64,000 nt of DNA from Patagioenas fasciata (lineage: Eukaryota; Chordata; Aves; Columbiformes; Columbidae): NCBI RefSeq assembly GCF_037038585.1, contig NC_092522.1, positions 50,932,161 to 50,996,160 on the forward strand, given 5' to 3'. Below the pieces are notes generated by a model. It was not told the DNA's origin. It saw only the letters and a list, made by a program, of their open reading frames with translations, and searched no databases. The position numbers and the translations under genes were made by a program. Shown piece by piece: positions 14,431 through 28,170 of this stretch (its first letter is position 1; every line of letters starts with the position of its first letter).

Positions 14431-15287
14431 TTCAGGTCCCTGACAATGGCAGATTCAAGAGAGTAGTACTGGGCACTTTTACCCCAGGGAGATTTGTCAT
14501 GCTAGTGAAATTGCTTCTCTGTCTTCTGTTTGATTATCTAAGGATATTGTACTGTTTACTTTACCCCTTGCAAGGTAATTTTATGAGCATTCAGCTCAAA
14601 CTCTTCTCTGCACCTTCTCCAGTTCTGAACAGCCTTTTCAAACTGTCCATACCCAAGTACATCCCTGCTTTCCTACAGAGTGTATCTATATCATAAACAG
14701 AGATAATATTACCTCTCTGGTCATCTTCACAGGTAAGAAGCCAAAGGCCTCTTTGGAAATGGTTTAACCCAAAAGCTCACATTTATATGTTAGACCGATG
14801 TAATAAATCCCCACCTGGGCATTCATGTATGCTTGAGTAATGTGGTTTGAAAGCCATATTGTTACTTTAAAAAGTGCATTTTGCTTTGGAGACAAGGTCC
14901 AGACATCCCTTTTTAAGTCCCTTTTATTCTGATGATGCCTTTGTTAAGTTTAATGGTGATGTCCTGAGGCTCCTAAACCTGGCAAACATGAACAGCTTTT
15001 CATCTTCATAAAAACGAACTGAGATCTTTCACTGAGTTTTCCATTGTTTATCAGCCCTAGTAAATATTTGTGGGTGTCTCTATTTGTAAAGTATCTCATA
15101 TTTGCAATGGAGCCTTTCCAAAAAAGAGAGAGGAAAAAAATGGGGGGAAATATCTGGAATGCCACTGGTAGCAGCAGCCAGTGCAGTGAATGCCAAAGCC
15201 ACTGTAGCATTTTCTGTGATGGGTCCATTGCATCTTCCTATCCCATTCACATTGTCTTTTCTGTGTCAAAGACAACATTACCAATTT

Positions 15288-15307
15288 AAAAAAAAAAAAA
15301 AAAAAAA
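15288..15307. repeat. A20 run
   Basis: Pure adenine run, with no poly(A) signal in the preceding 40 bp. Confidence 0.9.
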
Positions 15308-16491
15308 TTGAAGACAGGGCTGACTAAGGTTAACTTCTGAAAGAGTTTAAAATAGTCAAGAAACAGATAGACAATCCTGACTAGTAGCTGTAGTAGATAC
15401 TGTTTAAAGAAAGGCTCAGAGCTATTTTTTCTTGGTCATAACCTTCCTATCACACAGTAGCAAGACCTGAGCTGTTTCAAGAACATGTTCTTGTTTAGCA
15501 TGGAGATTCCTGAGTATGCCATTCATAGTACTCCAGTCTCTGATGGGGATTTGAAAGCACTGACATTTCCTTCACTGAGAAAATATCCAAATATTCAAAT
15601 CTGTGCTCATTTCTAGGGCATTTTAAATATAAAGATGCTATAGGTGAAAAGAGTCAAAAAAAAGTGTCACTCAAAGCTTTGATGTTCAGTTTGAGCAAAA
15701 AAATCCATAGTAAATCTGAATATTTTTGTTGTAAAATGTCATCCTGATGTATTACTTTTGATGTTTCAGTTACTTTCATCATTACTGACTAGATTAGGTC
15801 ACCCAGAGCACAAAGTGGTATACGTCATACAGCATCCATCCTTCATGCTGAAGCCCTCGGGTTGTTCAGAGAAGAGCAAAGTACCTGAAGCAGAACAACT
15901 ATGTAGCCACAACTCCGGATCTGATATTGCTGCATATTTGTTAATAGAAAGTTATTTTTTCTTGGCAAATAGATACTTTTGCGTTTCTCTTTTGTCTGTG
16001 AAAATTCATGCGCCGTTTCTTTTTTTTTTTTATTCCTACCTATAAGATGGCTCCAATGGGGGCCTCACAAGACATTATAAAGCTAAATCAGTTATGCTAA
16101 ACATCTTAAAACTTGATTAGTTAAATTATCCTCACTAAAATTTGTTTTAAGTCATTTTAATAAAAAATAATCCCACTTATGGAAAGCAAAACGGCTAAAA
16201 CAAAACCAAATAATGCACTAGAAAGACCTCCCAAGAGGCAAGAATAGAAAACATTATTACTTTGTTCCTCTTAATCTTCTGTCACTCAACAAAACCCCCA
16301 TGTTGTGTTGTCCACCACCGGTTCATGCTGTAAGTATTAGCACACCACTGCTACCGTCTGCTTTATAGTTCAAGTGTTTTAGGGTTATGCTACAGACTGA
16401 AAAGTCTTATTTTGTTCTTCCTCATATTGTTGAAGTTGGATTCAGTGTATTTTTACAAGGTGGAAGTGTTGTTTTCAACTTGCTTTTACTG

Positions 16492-16537
16492 AATAAAAAG
16501 TAGGACATCCATGTGAAAAAAAAAAAAAAAAAAAAAA
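16492..16537 (+). other. AATAAA plus A22 tract: possible retrocopy 3' end
   Basis: AATAAA at 16492-16497 is followed 18 nt later by 22 adenines (16516-16537). This is the arrangement of a polyadenylated mRNA copied into DNA. The sequence upstream (about 16300-16491) looks like AT-rich 3' UTR but I cannot assign it to a gene, and no matching target duplication was found. A real transcript end beside a genomic A-run is the alternative. Confidence 0.35.
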
Positions 16538-19390
16538 CAAAGCCAAAAAAACAACCCAGTACTTAAACAACATTGCAGGTGTCAATCCCCATGCACTCAG
16601 AATTAATAACTATCGTGTCCTGATCATGGGACCAAACCATGTCCTTTTGTACACATATACATAATGACATGGTGTTACATGACAACACACGTCGTTTCTT
16701 GTAAATCTGGTTTCCTCCAGTGTACAGACAGCATGTCAGAGAAGAACTTACTAGAAATGTATATGTATATTAAATGATATGTTTCTATAATATATAAATA
16801 TTTATATTTTAAAGCACTGCTCTGGAACTCACAGGAATTTGATTCTCTTTCTGGAACTCCCACAAATGTCCTGTTCAGTAAGGCTGTAATAATGCCAGTG
16901 TTTGAAGATGTCAGAGTAACAGGTTGCATACCAACCTCAGCCACAGTATTTCATGGGTTTTGCAGTCTGTACATGGTAGTAATGGTTGGCATTTTTGCAT
17001 GATTTTGGGGAAGGTGGGAAGGAGCGAGGGAGGGATGTTGGGAGACAGAACTTTGGCAATAGGTGTGCAAACTCGAATTCAGGATGAAAAACATGAGAAA
17101 CCCAAAGTACCACTGTAGGTCAAAATGGGAATAAAACATATGCATCTTAGTCATTCTGTCTCTTTTCTATTTATGAAGCAAATCTAAGTCTCACCTCTAG
17201 CTGCATACTCTGTCTACTTGGGAATATAAACAATTGTCAAAATTCATGTTGGCTTAATGTATTTTCATTGCTTATGATGAAATGAGTCCTTTTAAAGAAG
17301 CCTAGGTAATTCTGTCCTTGTTCATTATGTTCTCCTCCAACCTCTTTCACAAGATGATAATATTTGTATTAGAACAGTTGTCATTCTTGAGTTTTTCATT
17401 ACTCCCCCTGAGATAGCTGTCAGTGCAAATCACCAAAATCATGTAGTAGAAACTGCGTTGCTGTTCTCCAAGATATCCCAAGTTACCAGCATGTGGTTCT
17501 CATCTGGAAAGACCAAGAAGGAGCAGTGTTCTCATCATAGCTCCAAACAACAACATTTACTTGAAACTGAAGAGCACAGTGAGAAGTAATGTCCTTAGGA
17601 ATATATTTTCCGTTTTAAGCCAAAATCGGTACAAAAATATGCATTCATTTGGCACCTCCAGTGCCTGCCAAGATATAGAGATAGGTGTCCTATGTGGCCT
17701 CAATTAATTGAAGAAATAGAACTGAAAATGGGATATTTGCATCTGAGCATCATGATATCAGATTGAATCCACATCCTGATTGAAACTGAAGGGTATTTAA
17801 TGGTTGATAAATTCTAAAGCATTATTGAAGTTTAATATTTTCCAGGCTGCTGCAACACAAAGCAACATTAAAACTACACTAGTATAATTTTCTTACCTAC
17901 AGCCATGAAGCCACTTACAACCTTCCCTGGTGTCTAACATTGACAATAAAATCATAATTAATTTTATCATTTCAATACATTTGATTATTTCTATTTGACT
18001 TTATTGGTTATACGTAGGCATCAGTCATAATTTTGAAATCTCCACAACGCTACTGTTTAGTATAAATGTTAATTGTCTCTTCTACAGAATATCATATGTA
18101 CAAGTTTTATGTGCCTAATCCTTTTATAGAATAACAAGAATGCATGGTCTGTGTTAAAAGGATCTTATTGGCCAGCTTCTGCATCTGAAAGATTCAGGTC
18201 CCAGACCTGTCTTGGTTTCCTTCTAACTTATAGAATTCAGAAAGCAGAAATGATCTGACAAAGTAGACAGAGGAGTTTATATCATAGGTAGCTTACTCTT
18301 ACTATAAAAAATCAGTGTGTGTGAAGTATCTTAAGGAAGTTTGGCTAAATAGGAGGAAGTATAGATCAGAACAGAAATCATGGGACCACTGGAATGTGTG
18401 AAAGAGATGGTCTTGCTGGACATATTATGATTTCCTGATAGCAGAAGACATTAGTGGAGTAAAACTAAAGATTTATAATAAGTGGCAAACAGTTCAGCTT
18501 CTTATGAAAAACAGTACTCCTGTCCAGATGTGGAAGTAGAAGCAAGCCATATTACTTTTTAAAAGAGTCAAGTTTTTTGCTTAAAAAATGTGGAAACTCA
18601 AAAAAGTCTAACTTTTGCAGTTTTTGTTTCTGAGTAGATGTGTTCTTCCGCACTAAAATTAAGCTCAGATTTGATAAAATCTTAAAAAAAATCTGCCTTG
18701 AATGTAAAAGTATTTTTTTCTTTTTTCCTTTCTTAAAGAAATTTCTCCCAATTGATCCAAATAAATAAAAAAGAGCTTTAAAAATCTGTTTTTTTCCTAT
18801 ATCAGAAAATCGTTTCCCATGTTGCTTGTCTTGTTCCATGTTTTTATTTCAATTTGGGTAATTTGATTATTCTGAAAAGGAAAGACTTTTGGCTTTCACA
18901 GAGATCAGAGTTTGAAGTGACCATGTTGTTATTTTTCTTAGCGATATCGTTGATTACTCAACTGATTAATCCCTTTTGTCACCGGTACAGTTTATTTCCC
19001 AGGACCATAGCTTGAGATGAGAAGCCACAGAAAATCATATGTGCTTTATGACAGCAGGTGGGAAATCCATTTTTCTTCTGTGGAATTCCCAAAAGCAGTG
19101 TTAAAAAATAGTTCCCCAAAGCTTGCCTGAATGTGCTGAGGAAGGATGCAGATTCAAGGACACCCCACTCAACTGAGATTGTCTCATCAACCACCCAGAG
19201 TTTGAACTGCAGACACAGGCTTGTAGAGGAGTATGGGGAGTTAGGCACAGACAATGGAAACAAGACAGGTGGTGCAAATTCAAGTATATCTGTAGATATT
19301 CCACCTACCCAGTGTCTGAATCAACTAAACCAAACCTATAAACACTGCAGAACAGCTGTACAAGAAATCAATGGATTTGATTATAAGAAA

Positions 19391-20730
19391 GTTGGCTAAC
19401 ATGATGTCCATCTGAAAGAAGGGCCAGAAGGAGGATTCAGGGAACTACAGACCTGTCAGTTTAACCTTGGTGCTAGGGAAGGTCACGGAGCAGACCATCC
19501 TGAGTGACATCACAGGGCACATACAAGAAAACAATGCAATCAGGCCCAGTCAACATGGCTTTATAAAAGACAGGTCCTGTTTGACCAATCTGATCTACTT
19601 CTATGACAAGGTGACCCACCTAGTAGATGAGGGAAAGGCTGTGGATGTTGTGTACTTAGACTTCAGTAAGGCCTTTGACACCGTATCTCATAGCATCCTC
19701 CTGGAGGATGCATCCTTCTGGTAGCTCATGGCCTGGATGGGTGTACTCTTTGATGGATAAAGAACTGGCTGAATGACTGGGCCCAAAGAGTTGTGGTGAC
19801 TGGAGCCAAAACCAATTGATGGCCCGTCAAGAGTGGTGTTCCCCAGGGCTCAGTATTGGGGCCAGTTCTGTTTAATCTCTTTATCGATGATCTCGATGAG
19901 AAGATTGAGTGCACCCTTAGTAAGTTTGCAGATGACACCGAATTGGGTGGGAGTGTTGATCTGCTGGAGGGTAGGAAGGCCATACATAGGGATCTGGACC
20001 GACTGGATCATTGGGCTGAGGCCAATTGTATGAGGTTTAACAAGGCCAAGTGCTGGGTCCTTCACTTGAGTCACAACAACCCCAGGCAGCGCTACAGGCT
20101 CGGGAAGGAGTGGCAGGAAAGGTGCCTGGTGGAAAAGCATCTGGGGATGTTGATTGACAACTGGCTGAATATGAGCCAGAAGTGTGCCCAGGTGGTCAAA
20201 AAGGCCAACAGAATCTTGGCTTGTATCAGCATAGTGTGACCAGCAGAACTAGAGAAGTGATTGTGCCACTGTACTCAGCACTGGTGAGGCCCCACCTTGA
20301 ATACTGTGTTCAGTTTTGGGTCCTTCATCATAAGAAAGACATTGGAATACTAGAGAGAGTGCAGAGAAGGGTGACAAAGCTGATGAGGGACCTGGAGCAC
20401 AAGTCTTAAGAGGAGTGGTTGAGGGAACTGAGGCTGTTTAGCCTGGAGAAAAGGAGGCTGAGGAGAGACCTTATTGTTCTCTGCAACTACCTGAAAGGAG
20501 GTTGTAGCATGGAGGGTGTTGGTCTCTTCTTCCAAGTAGCAAGTGATAGGACAAGAGGAAATGGCCTCAAGTTACCCCAGGAGAGGTTTAGATTGGATAT
20601 TAGGAAAAAAATTCTTCATGGAAAGGGTTGTGAAGCAGTGGAACAGGATGCCCAGGGAAGTGGTGGAGTCACCATCCCTGGAGGTGTTCAAAAGGCGTTT
20701 AGACAAGTTTCTTAGAGACGTGGTTTAGTG
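19391..20730 (+). pseudogene. Broken CR1 reverse transcriptase (ORF2 3' part)
   Basis: Recognisable reverse transcriptase blocks in order are [51 protein letters not shown], the catalytic FADD at about 19926, and the C-terminal [12 protein letters not shown] and [20 protein letters not shown]. The frame shifts at least three times: between 19700 and 19733, near 20225, and at an A-run near 20605. Stops occur early, around 19745-19825, and at 20406-20408. The copy is therefore dead and cannot move by itself. Confidence 0.93.
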
Positions 20731-20809
20731 CTAGAGTTAGGTTATGGTTGGACTCGATGAACCTGAGGGTCTCTTCCAACCTAAATGATTCTATGATTCT
20801 ATGGTTCTA
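19391..20809 (+). mobile_element. CR1 LINE, 5'-truncated copy
   Basis: A non-LTR retrotransposon of the chicken-repeat-1 family, about 1.4 kb, plus orientation. The conserved sequence begins abruptly around 19391, inside the reverse transcriptase region (LAN..KKGQKEDSGNYRPVSL), as expected of 5'-truncated CR1 copies; the endonuclease part is absent. The 3' end carries the CR1 signature: GGTTGGACTCGATGA, CTTCCAACCT, and ATTCTATGATTCTATG repeats ending near 20809, with no poly(A). This element is the strongest evidence that the genome is avian. Confidence 0.97.
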
Positions 20810-21551
20810 AAGTCCAGAATCTTTACCTTTAGATGGATTTGGTACCATATTTATTGGTCATTCAGATCATTTTGCTGTTCACTAATGTTATAAACTATGA
20901 TGAACATGCTAATAAAACATGTTTTTATTACTGAATTTTCTCTCAGTGTCTTAATGCAATGTACAGTCATGACTTTTTTATGTTTTTGACACTCTGTGAG
21001 ACATTATGAATGCAGATATCCCGATGGCAAACAAGGATGGGCATGGTAGGCATCTTCAGGTTTCTAGGCAGGTATTCAGAGGAGAAATCTTTGCAGAAGG
21101 AGGAAGAAGTACACGTAGCTAATTACAGTAATCATAAAAAACAAAACCTCCGCATAGGTTCCACTGGGAGGTAGAATAGGATGGGGTGGGAGTGGTGGTA
21201 GAGATTTCTGCCAGATGTGGAAAGCAGAGGGAGGACAATACTGGCTCATTGTACGATGCCTGTTTTCCTCCTACCAGTTTTGAATGATTGCCAGGGAAAG
21301 AGTATACTCAAGAATACCTCTCCCTTGAGTGCCTTTGTTCCTAAAAAGTATGAAATATAGGCAGGAGGGCTTGGCTATACCTTCAAAATGTGAAGCAAAA
21401 CTAGTCAAAAAGCTTGAGCGTAATCTTTTCTGCTAGTAAAGGGGAATATGTCCAACAGTTCTCATGAAAAATTGTCTAGTTATTTTGTTTTGAGGTTTCC
21501 AGCAAAAAGACAAAATATCAAATTAGGTCTCAAGGACTGCAAAAGCAAAAC

Positions 21552-21608
21552 TTTATATATATATATACACATATATATATATATATATATGTATACATAT
21601 ATATATAA
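21552..21608. repeat. (TA)n microsatellite with CA/GT interruptions
   Basis: About 57 bp of TA dinucleotides with two short interruptions. Confidence 0.95.
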
Positions 21609-22768
21609 AATTTATTTTCTTCCCTGGTAAAATGTTTGAGGTGTTTTTTTCACAATCTTTTACTTTAGTTTTTTCTCTATTGTGATTCCTTCTTTCTTTT
21701 GTTCTAATAGTTAAAACAGCAAAAGGAAAATAATCCAGTTTCATGACAGAAAGCCTTTTCGTATCACCTCCACTTCCAAAAATCTTCACATTAGAAAATA
21801 ATGCTCCATTTTATCATTATAACATTTCAAGCAGAGAACAACTCCCTCAGAAGGCAATGCTCTGACCAGAACAAGAAGAGCCAGATTATCTGACCCTTCC
21901 TAATATGTAGAGAGCCCTCACAGGCTACTGGTGCTGTTGTGTTGTGTTGCCTTGAAGAAGGGACAAGGAAAGTGACTGCAGCCTTTTCCTTCTCTCACAC
22001 TCGTGCGATCCATGGTGCAGAGCTAAGTTAAGCATCTTCAAAGAGAAAAGATTCAGACAGAGGGACCATAAATCTATCTGAAATTGTTCTCGAGGTGGTA
22101 GATTGTTAGAATATTGGCACACCCTTGTGTTTGGCTTTGTTTAACAGCTTGTCATTCTACAAAAAAAAATAAATCAGGCCTTTAATTTAGACACTAACTT
22201 TATGCCTTGCAGTTTCAATAATTTCATCCAAGATGTTTAAAATGTACCCATTACTTTTGTAGAACACATAATCAGATACTACTAATAACAATACTACCTA
22301 ATTAGTTTTTGTTTTGGCTAGAGCATATTTCTCCAGTCCTAATGATTATAATAAAATATAATGTGTCAATTGTTGCACAAGAAAATAATTAAAGAACTTC
22401 AATACTATAATAGAATTCTGTTCCTGCTTAGATATATTACTTATTTGGACACAAGTTTGTAGAGTTGGAATTCAATGTCATCACAACTAAACTAAACTTG
22501 CCATAACTTCAGCAGAGATATCTTTGCAAGTGACTGGCTTTTCTTCTTATAAGAACAAATATGCAGCAATGTCTCGGTCATACTTAAAAGTCTGGATTCA
22601 ACTCCCTACAGGTCTGGTTTCTATGATTGTTGTATCAAGCTCGAGTTTGACTGTAGAGAAAAATGTCAGGTTCTGTGCTATATGAAAATCATAGGTCTCT
22701 GATTAGACTGGATCTCTGTTCCTCATATAAGTATATTGTATCTCCATAGTAACATAACAATTCTTGGC

Positions 22769-22806
22769 AGATTAATAATAATAATAATAACAACAAGAAC
22801 AATAAT
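22769..22806. repeat. (AAT)n microsatellite
   Basis: About six AAT units followed by imperfect AAC/AAT triplets. Confidence 0.9.
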
Positions 22807-25431
22807 AAACCACACTGTGCATGAAGCCCTGTCTAAATGTGTCCTGGGAGAAGATCTGGTAGTTAAGAGCAAACACATGACAAAAAAAGAGTACCATCAG
22901 TACAATACCAATCCAGCTGGCATATTTATTTGAGAAAATGTGGTGTTCTTTGTAGCACAAACTCCAGAACAGTTAATTTATTGTATTAAAAAAAAAAAAG
23001 CCTTAACAGATTCCAAACAGAACAGAAACAGAAGAATTAGGGCAACAGTTCAACACAAGGCATGGAAAGAAATTATGGAGATCTTGGAAAGAATCCTTTT
23101 GTTCATCATCTTTCTGTCTCAACAGAAGAAAGAAATTTCTTGAAACTTATTTTTGCTAGGAAAGTATAATTGTACTGTGGTCTCCATAGGCTGATTATGG
23201 TTTCAAATTAATTTTCATGTGTGTACTGCTCCCTAAGCAAATCTATGTATAGGAATTAAGCAAACCACATACAAAATCTGTTAATTGGAATTTGTCCAAG
23301 AATTAAGGTAATATTTGCTAGCTCCACTTAATTATTGAAATGTAATAAACATGAGCAGGTTGGAAGTTAAAGTGGACAAAAGAAAACCAGGCTTCCATTT
23401 CATGGTGTCAGACTTACCTTTTGAGCAAATTCCATACCTACTTATTCTTTGCTTCTGTACAGAATGTAGCTGTTCTTCTCACTGAATTCTGCTGAGGTCC
23501 TGCAGGGCTTAACTTGTTTCAATATGCATTCAAATTTTCTGATGGTATTGCAGAATGTCCTGTATTAAACTTGCTTTGGAAGTCCACTTAAAAATATACT
23601 CTCAGTTTACGTGAACTCAACTGCCTTAAGACTGAGCAAAATTTGGAAGTGAGGTGGACCCACCTCTCAGCAAACTCCAGTTAAATTGTGCCAGTTAATG
23701 TCATGTCTGAATTTGGTCTACTGTCGACAGAGACCTTCAGTACACTTGGCTAATTATATTACAAAATTGTAAGAACAGAATTTTGTGTGTAATGCAGAAC
23801 AAACTCACCCTTTCCATATTAGGGGATAATGAACCATGCCACCAAATTTTGTTTGAGCTCTGGCTACTTAACACAGGTAAACAGGTCTTGCTATTAATTA
23901 CTTCTGGTTCTCCCTTTCCTCTGGATTAAGCTCATTGCCCTGTTACTCTTAAACCTGTCAGCTTTGTGCAACAAGTTGCCCTTAGTGTTCAGTGATGGAA
24001 TGAAGCTTGGAAAACTAAAAGATGGAAAAATAGTGATTTATTTGTAGCAAGAAAACCACCATTAGGCAACTCAGGCACTAAAGTAAGTTTATTCCAAAGT
24101 GTTATAAAATATTCTCAGCTTTGGAGCCCAAATTGTCCTTGTCCAGGTGACAAATTTCATACCATGAATTGACTTACAATTGCTGCTTCTGTCTAGCCTC
24201 CTTTCTTTCTCTAGCAAAGTATATTCTCACATAGTCCTTACTGAAGGGACAAACATAAAGTGTAGATGTTGTCATTTAAGAGAAATATCTAATTTCTTTG
24301 GGGAGGCTTCTCTCTCCACTGGAATGGGTGTGTTGTTAGAATGGACACCAGGCATAGGATCTATTCTTAGCAGTTAGGGAGGGCTGATATTTCTTCATCA
24401 CAAATTGAATTTGATATAGAAGAGTGATCAGGCACTCTAATTAAAACTAAAGCAACCTAGCCAGTAGGAAGGGCTTATCTGTATGGTTGAATTCTGCTGC
24501 CTTCCAGTGAGTAGAAGACAATGAATCATTTCAAGTGAAAAAGTTTCTCATGTCACTGGCTCAGTACCTTTAAACGAAAGTGGCATTGGATGAATGTTTC
24601 TTAAAACTTAGTTGAGCAGATTCCCTTCGCTCTGGTTTGACAAACATCTTGTAGGCTATTTGGAAAGGCAATTGTGGCTGCAACATTCTGGAAATACCGT
24701 TATAGTCTAAATGTTCATTGATTTTTCAGGTCTGTGTGATGGTAGGAAAACTCTTTCATTTCCACTAACCTAACAAGCTGCTTGTGAGGTGCTGTAACTG
24801 AAGCACAACAACGTCACATTCAGGCTACTCCCTGATGGGTTCATTCCATAATTAACACAGGCAGGATTAGAAGTGAGATCTCACTCCCACTGAAAACAGA
24901 GAGAAATCATTTTCTCTACTGAGCAAGATGATTATCACAAGATTAAAGCACTTAGCATACAAGCTGAAACTCACTTCTCTACATGGCCAGGTGGAAAAGA
25001 TACGTTTAAGTACTAATTAAAGCCTTATGAATTCTCATGAGACTGAGGTTGTTCATTTATCTCCTGTCAGTCCTGAAATCCTTAAGTTTCAGACAAAGAA
25101 TTATTCTGACCCTCCTGGGTGTAACACAGCATAACTTTGTAGATGTGAACATAAAATTTGGCTCCATGAAAGTTAGATATCTGATGCTTCTCAAATATAG
25201 TTCTTCGCAGTATGACAGTAACAACATAATGCTGTTGAGGTGGCTAAAGCCTCTCCAAGGAAATCTTGTGCTGCCAGGGGATGTGAACGGGATATTCCAT
25301 CAAACAGCTGGATATAAGGATGTCGCTTCAGATTATGTATGTACAAAATACACATCTGGGATACATTTATCCTTGGAGATTTAACACCAAAGAAACATAT
25401 AATAGTGACAGCAGTTTCTCTGTTTTTAAAC

Positions 25432-25492
25432 ACTAAAAAAAAAAACTAAACCAAACAAAACCAAACCAAACCAGAAAAAAAAAAAAACCACA
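25432..25492. repeat. A-rich stretch with ACCAA units
   Basis: A-run, then ACCAAACCAAAC-like units, then another A-run; low complexity. Confidence 0.85.
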
Positions 25493-27986
25493 ACAAACAT
25501 GAAGGCTCCAAAATAACTGTGCAATAAGTTCGAAAAGTTTCCAGTTGCATTGAACAAACGAAGGAACATGTTATTAACCTAAACTGATCACCTTATGTCA
25601 GGTGATGAGGAGGAAAAACAGAAGTACAGAAAAGAAACTGTTTTATTTTTCTTTTTTAGATGAAAAGTAAGACATTGTATGTTAATATCGGTTAGGAAAA
25701 AAATTTAGCCACTTGAACAGTATATGAATACTTCTAGTCAAAGACCAATAAAAAAGCTTTTCTTTAGAACAACACATTTCTTCCAGAGTTGCTAAGTAAT
25801 CATTGCAAACACCTCTGAAATTCTGATGTTTTAAAATAATAAGATCCTAAGCAGCTTGAACAGACTGAATTCTGAAGAACTGCTGTTTTGTTTTCTACCT
25901 ACAGCACTAACAACTGTAAGCTCAGATATCATGCACAAGCCAACTCTCATTTAATAGTCCTGTTTGGGAAATGATGCTTAATATTAATAAATGAAACAAT
26001 AATCTAAACCACAACAGACCTCTGGTTTCATTTTACACAATAAAAATCCTTTGTGAGCTAGTGGTAGTTCATTTTATAGGCACTGGGACAGCAGCGGGGC
26101 GACAGATGCTTCATCTGGAGGAAAGCTTTGAAAGATGCTTTTATCAGCACTCTCAGGCTAGCTGAGCTTTGATATTTTGCTATAGTATCAATCAGTGAAT
26201 GTGAGTTATGCTTTGTGGTGCTAGGTACCACCAGAAGAGACCTGATATTTTAAAGAGTACTCAGTCATGCCTTTTGTAGAAATAGTTAGTAAAACTTGAG
26301 CCTCACTGCATGTCTTTAGGTAGTTGTCTTAAGGTGTCTAAGTTCAAACATTTTAGTTACTTCCTATGAATTGTTAGCCAGATTTCCTGAGCAAGTATGA
26401 TGTGTTTATTTGAATTCCTAATAACTTTAGAACTTCTCAGGCAATTGCAGGACAAAGGAATGAGGATCTTTAGGATATTGTTTCCGCAAGTCTCTTAAAA
26501 TTTATATCTTATTAGATACAAGGAAGTTCAAATACACCTGTCAGAGCATCAAAAATCAGACCCTATCCACTGGTCATAGAAATACTGACTTTTTCTGTAA
26601 GTGTCCTTCCAGTACATACCTGTTCTACATCTATTTACATAAATAGCTTTATGAAACTTGTTTAATCTTCTGCATAAAATGTCAGGACATCTTTGTATTC
26701 CTAGCAAAGGCATAAACAAGTTAATGTAAGAAGTGAGATGAGATTTCCAGCTGGCCACACATGGATGAGTTCCAATGTGGGATCTTGACTGTTTCAATCT
26801 GCAAAGCCTTCCCAGAGTGTCTCACTCAGCAAGTGGTTTAGTTTGCTGAGTTGCCATGATGAGTAACTCTCAAAGGGTCCAGGACAGTCTCTCAAAGCTT
26901 TCATCCAAACACAGTTACATCTCATTGCACAAAGGTAGAAGAAATTAGAAGCAAACCTAAGATTCACAATATTGGTCAAAACAAGAATGACTAGTATTTG
27001 TTTCCCTCCCTTATAGCTTTTAGCTAACATGAAAAAAAAAGTGCCACTGGGCTTTGATAACAACCAAATGGCACAATATTGTGAAATTTTTTAATCTTTA
27101 TTTACTTTAAAGAAAGGATTAAACAAACATTAAATCTAAAGTAGCATGCCTTATGTAAAACATTGGAGGCAATATTTCCCTCTGGAAATCTAACAGCAGT
27201 AAAGTTTGGCAGATCCAAGTCCTACAAATTAATCTCACCTCTAATTAAAAGTTATGCTGAAGAGATCATTTTAAATGTCACATTAATGGCACTTTACCTT
27301 TCCTCCTCTGTATTACATAGGTTTATTCTGAAATTCACAAGCTATGAAAGCCAAGAAGAACCACATAATCCACAGTCTGAATTCCTGTCACAGGGATCAA
27401 CACAGACCCTCGCTCAGTCACTGCTGCTCCAGGCTCTTCATTCTGGCTGTCAGGGAATATCTACAGCGATACACTAACGGTGATTTTATAAGCGAAATTC
27501 TATCCCCACAAAAAAACATATGGAAAGTCTTCCCCATAGCTTGACTATATAATTACTACCTAAACATTTGTCTATGATGAACTTTAAGCAAATATGAAGA
27601 AATACAGAGGAACATGTTGATACTTGCTTTGCACATCTCTGTGTTCAGGATCTCCAGTGACGTTATTTGATGAAGTGGTCTGTCTCTAGGGCTCTGAGTA
27701 ACTCTTCATTTCATTACATCTGACTAGAGATAGATTCAAAATGACATGCAAGCACACTGTAAGTGAGGCAATCAGCAGTGCTGCTACAGATACCAAAAGA
27801 CAAATCAGCAAATATACCAGGCTGCATTATCAGTTAATTTGCAAACTGGGAGAAATCAGATTTTCCAATAGACCTCATAGCAGAATTGATTCTTTTCCAA
27901 GGTGCAAGAATAAGCATTAGCAGATGAAAATGAGCTGTAGTGGATTCATGAGTAGTATTATCCATCCTATCAGTATTCTCTGTCTA

Positions 27987-28170
27987 CAGTGGTAGTCTCA
28001 AACTGTGATCTGCATCTACTTATGGTCCATGGACTGTTTCTAAGAAATCCATGAAATATAGTCAAGAAAGATCTACTGTCAGTAGCTCATTTTGACTCAA
28101 GCAGCAAAAGCACCTTCTTTGAAAAAACATAGAAGATTTGCAAACTGAAAAAGGTTAGGAACTACTATTT
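27987..28170. mobile_element. hAT-type (Charlie/MER5-like) nonautonomous relic
   Basis: The left end is CAGTGGTAGTCTCAAACTGTG, followed by GGTCCATGGAC-type sequence; the right end is AAAAAGGTTAGGAACTACTA. Both resemble the CAGTGGTTCTCAAAC ... GTTTGGGAACCACTG ends of old hAT elements. About 184 bp. The flanking 8-bp duplication is no longer recognisable. Subterminal GGTCCATGGAC is itself palindromic. Confidence 0.55.

Larger units (their letters stand above)
12877..19390. other. Gene-free AT-rich stretch
   Basis: Holds the GC-rich island, two A-runs and the possible retrocopy end listed separately. The rest shows no gene or repeat family that I can name. Confidence 0.6.
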
